DNA from: Caldilineae bacterium
GTDB lineage: Bacteria; Chloroflexota; Anaerolineae; J102
DNA length: 5,354 bases
Direction: 5' to 3'
NCBI GenBank assembly: GCA_011176555.1
Contig: DUEF01000248.1
Coordinates: 1 to 5,354 of the forward strand
The position numbers and the translations under genes are program-made. Of the stretch, positions 5,240 to 5,354 are shown piece after piece (within the stretch, counting starts at the first letter, position 1; each line of letters opens with the position of its first letter). Under the pieces are notes generated by a model that was not told the DNA's origin, did no database searches, and was given only the letters and a program-made list of their open reading frames with translations.

Positions 5240-5354
5240 CAGGTGGCAAGTTGTCGCCTTCGTGGCGCTGGCGCTGCTGGCGGCATTGCTGGCGGGATGC
5301 TCATCGACTCCGGCAGCCAGTTCATCTCCGGGGATAAACGCCAGCATTGCCGGA
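5205..5354 (+). CDS. 5' part of a predicted lipoprotein gene (possibly BatD-like), cut by the window end
   Basis: The frame encodes IRRWQVVAFVALALLAALL followed by AGCSS: a basic n-region, a hydrophobic core and a lipobox LAGC with the Cys codon at 5298-5300, then a Ser/Pro-rich start of a mature protein (TPAASSSPGINASIAG). This is a good lipoprotein signal. The start is uncertain: no in-frame ATG exists after the in-frame stop at 5160-5162. GTG 5205 (or 5202) gives a signal with a 16- or 17-residue n-region; an ATA at 5235 would give a more usual signal length but is a very rare start; GTG 5262 would leave no basic n-region. No Shine-Dalgarno sequence is visible. By operon position a BatD protein is a reasonable guess, and GINASIAG could begin a BatD-type strand, but too little is present to decide. 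Confidence 0.68.
   Translation, partial: MRVPFGSRHAIRRWQVVAFVALALLAALLAGCSSTPAASSSPGINASIAG

Overview
The window is most of a MoxR/Bat-type (BatABCD, 'aerotolerance') operon. All genes are on the + strand and in close order: a DUF58 protein (96-983), a signal-peptide/transmembrane protein with a BatD-like ectodomain and a DUF4381-like cytoplasmic tail (1083-2075), a BatA-type membrane VWA protein (2072-3079), a BatB-type membrane VWA protein (3076-4137), a BatC-type TPR lipoprotein with a 120-residue Gln/Asp-rich linker (4238-5185), and the 5' end of another predicted lipoprotein that runs off the window (from about 5205). The first 20 bases could be the 3' end of the expected moxR gene, but only five codons are visible.

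The organism cannot be fixed from the sequence. It is a bacterium with GC-rich coding sequence and clear Shine-Dalgarno sites at some genes. The operon type occurs in Bacteroidota, Spirochaetota, Pseudomonadota, Chloroflexota and others. The heptad-filled intergenic regions and the gene order remind me most of Chloroflexota (Anaerolineae/Caldilineae-like), but this is untested recollection.

Proposed joint action: the upstream AAA+ ATPase (MoxR, outside the window) and DUF58 act in the cytoplasm. The R-rich loops of the BatA- and BatB-like proteins suggest, by the positive-inside rule, that their VWA domains lie outside the membrane, where they could meet the BatC-like TPR lipoprotein, the ectodomain of the 1083-2075 product and the last lipoprotein. 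All three VWA-type proteins keep an intact DxSxS metal-site motif. The system's molecular role (envelope protein folding or assembly, stress tolerance, metal-cofactor loading) is not settled even in studied species.

The most unusual feature is non-coding. Every gene junction that is not a 4-base ATGA overlap is filled by an inverted array of 7-bp units: class A (CGTGTTG-like) before the first and last genes, class B (GRTAYTG) before the second and fifth. In each, several heptads on one side of a 15-25 base spacer face complementary heptads on the other, giving long potential hairpins that end just before, or overlap, the next start. The two class B copies also share spacer sequence, so they look like copies of one dispersed element. 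These arrays are the best candidate for something undescribed.
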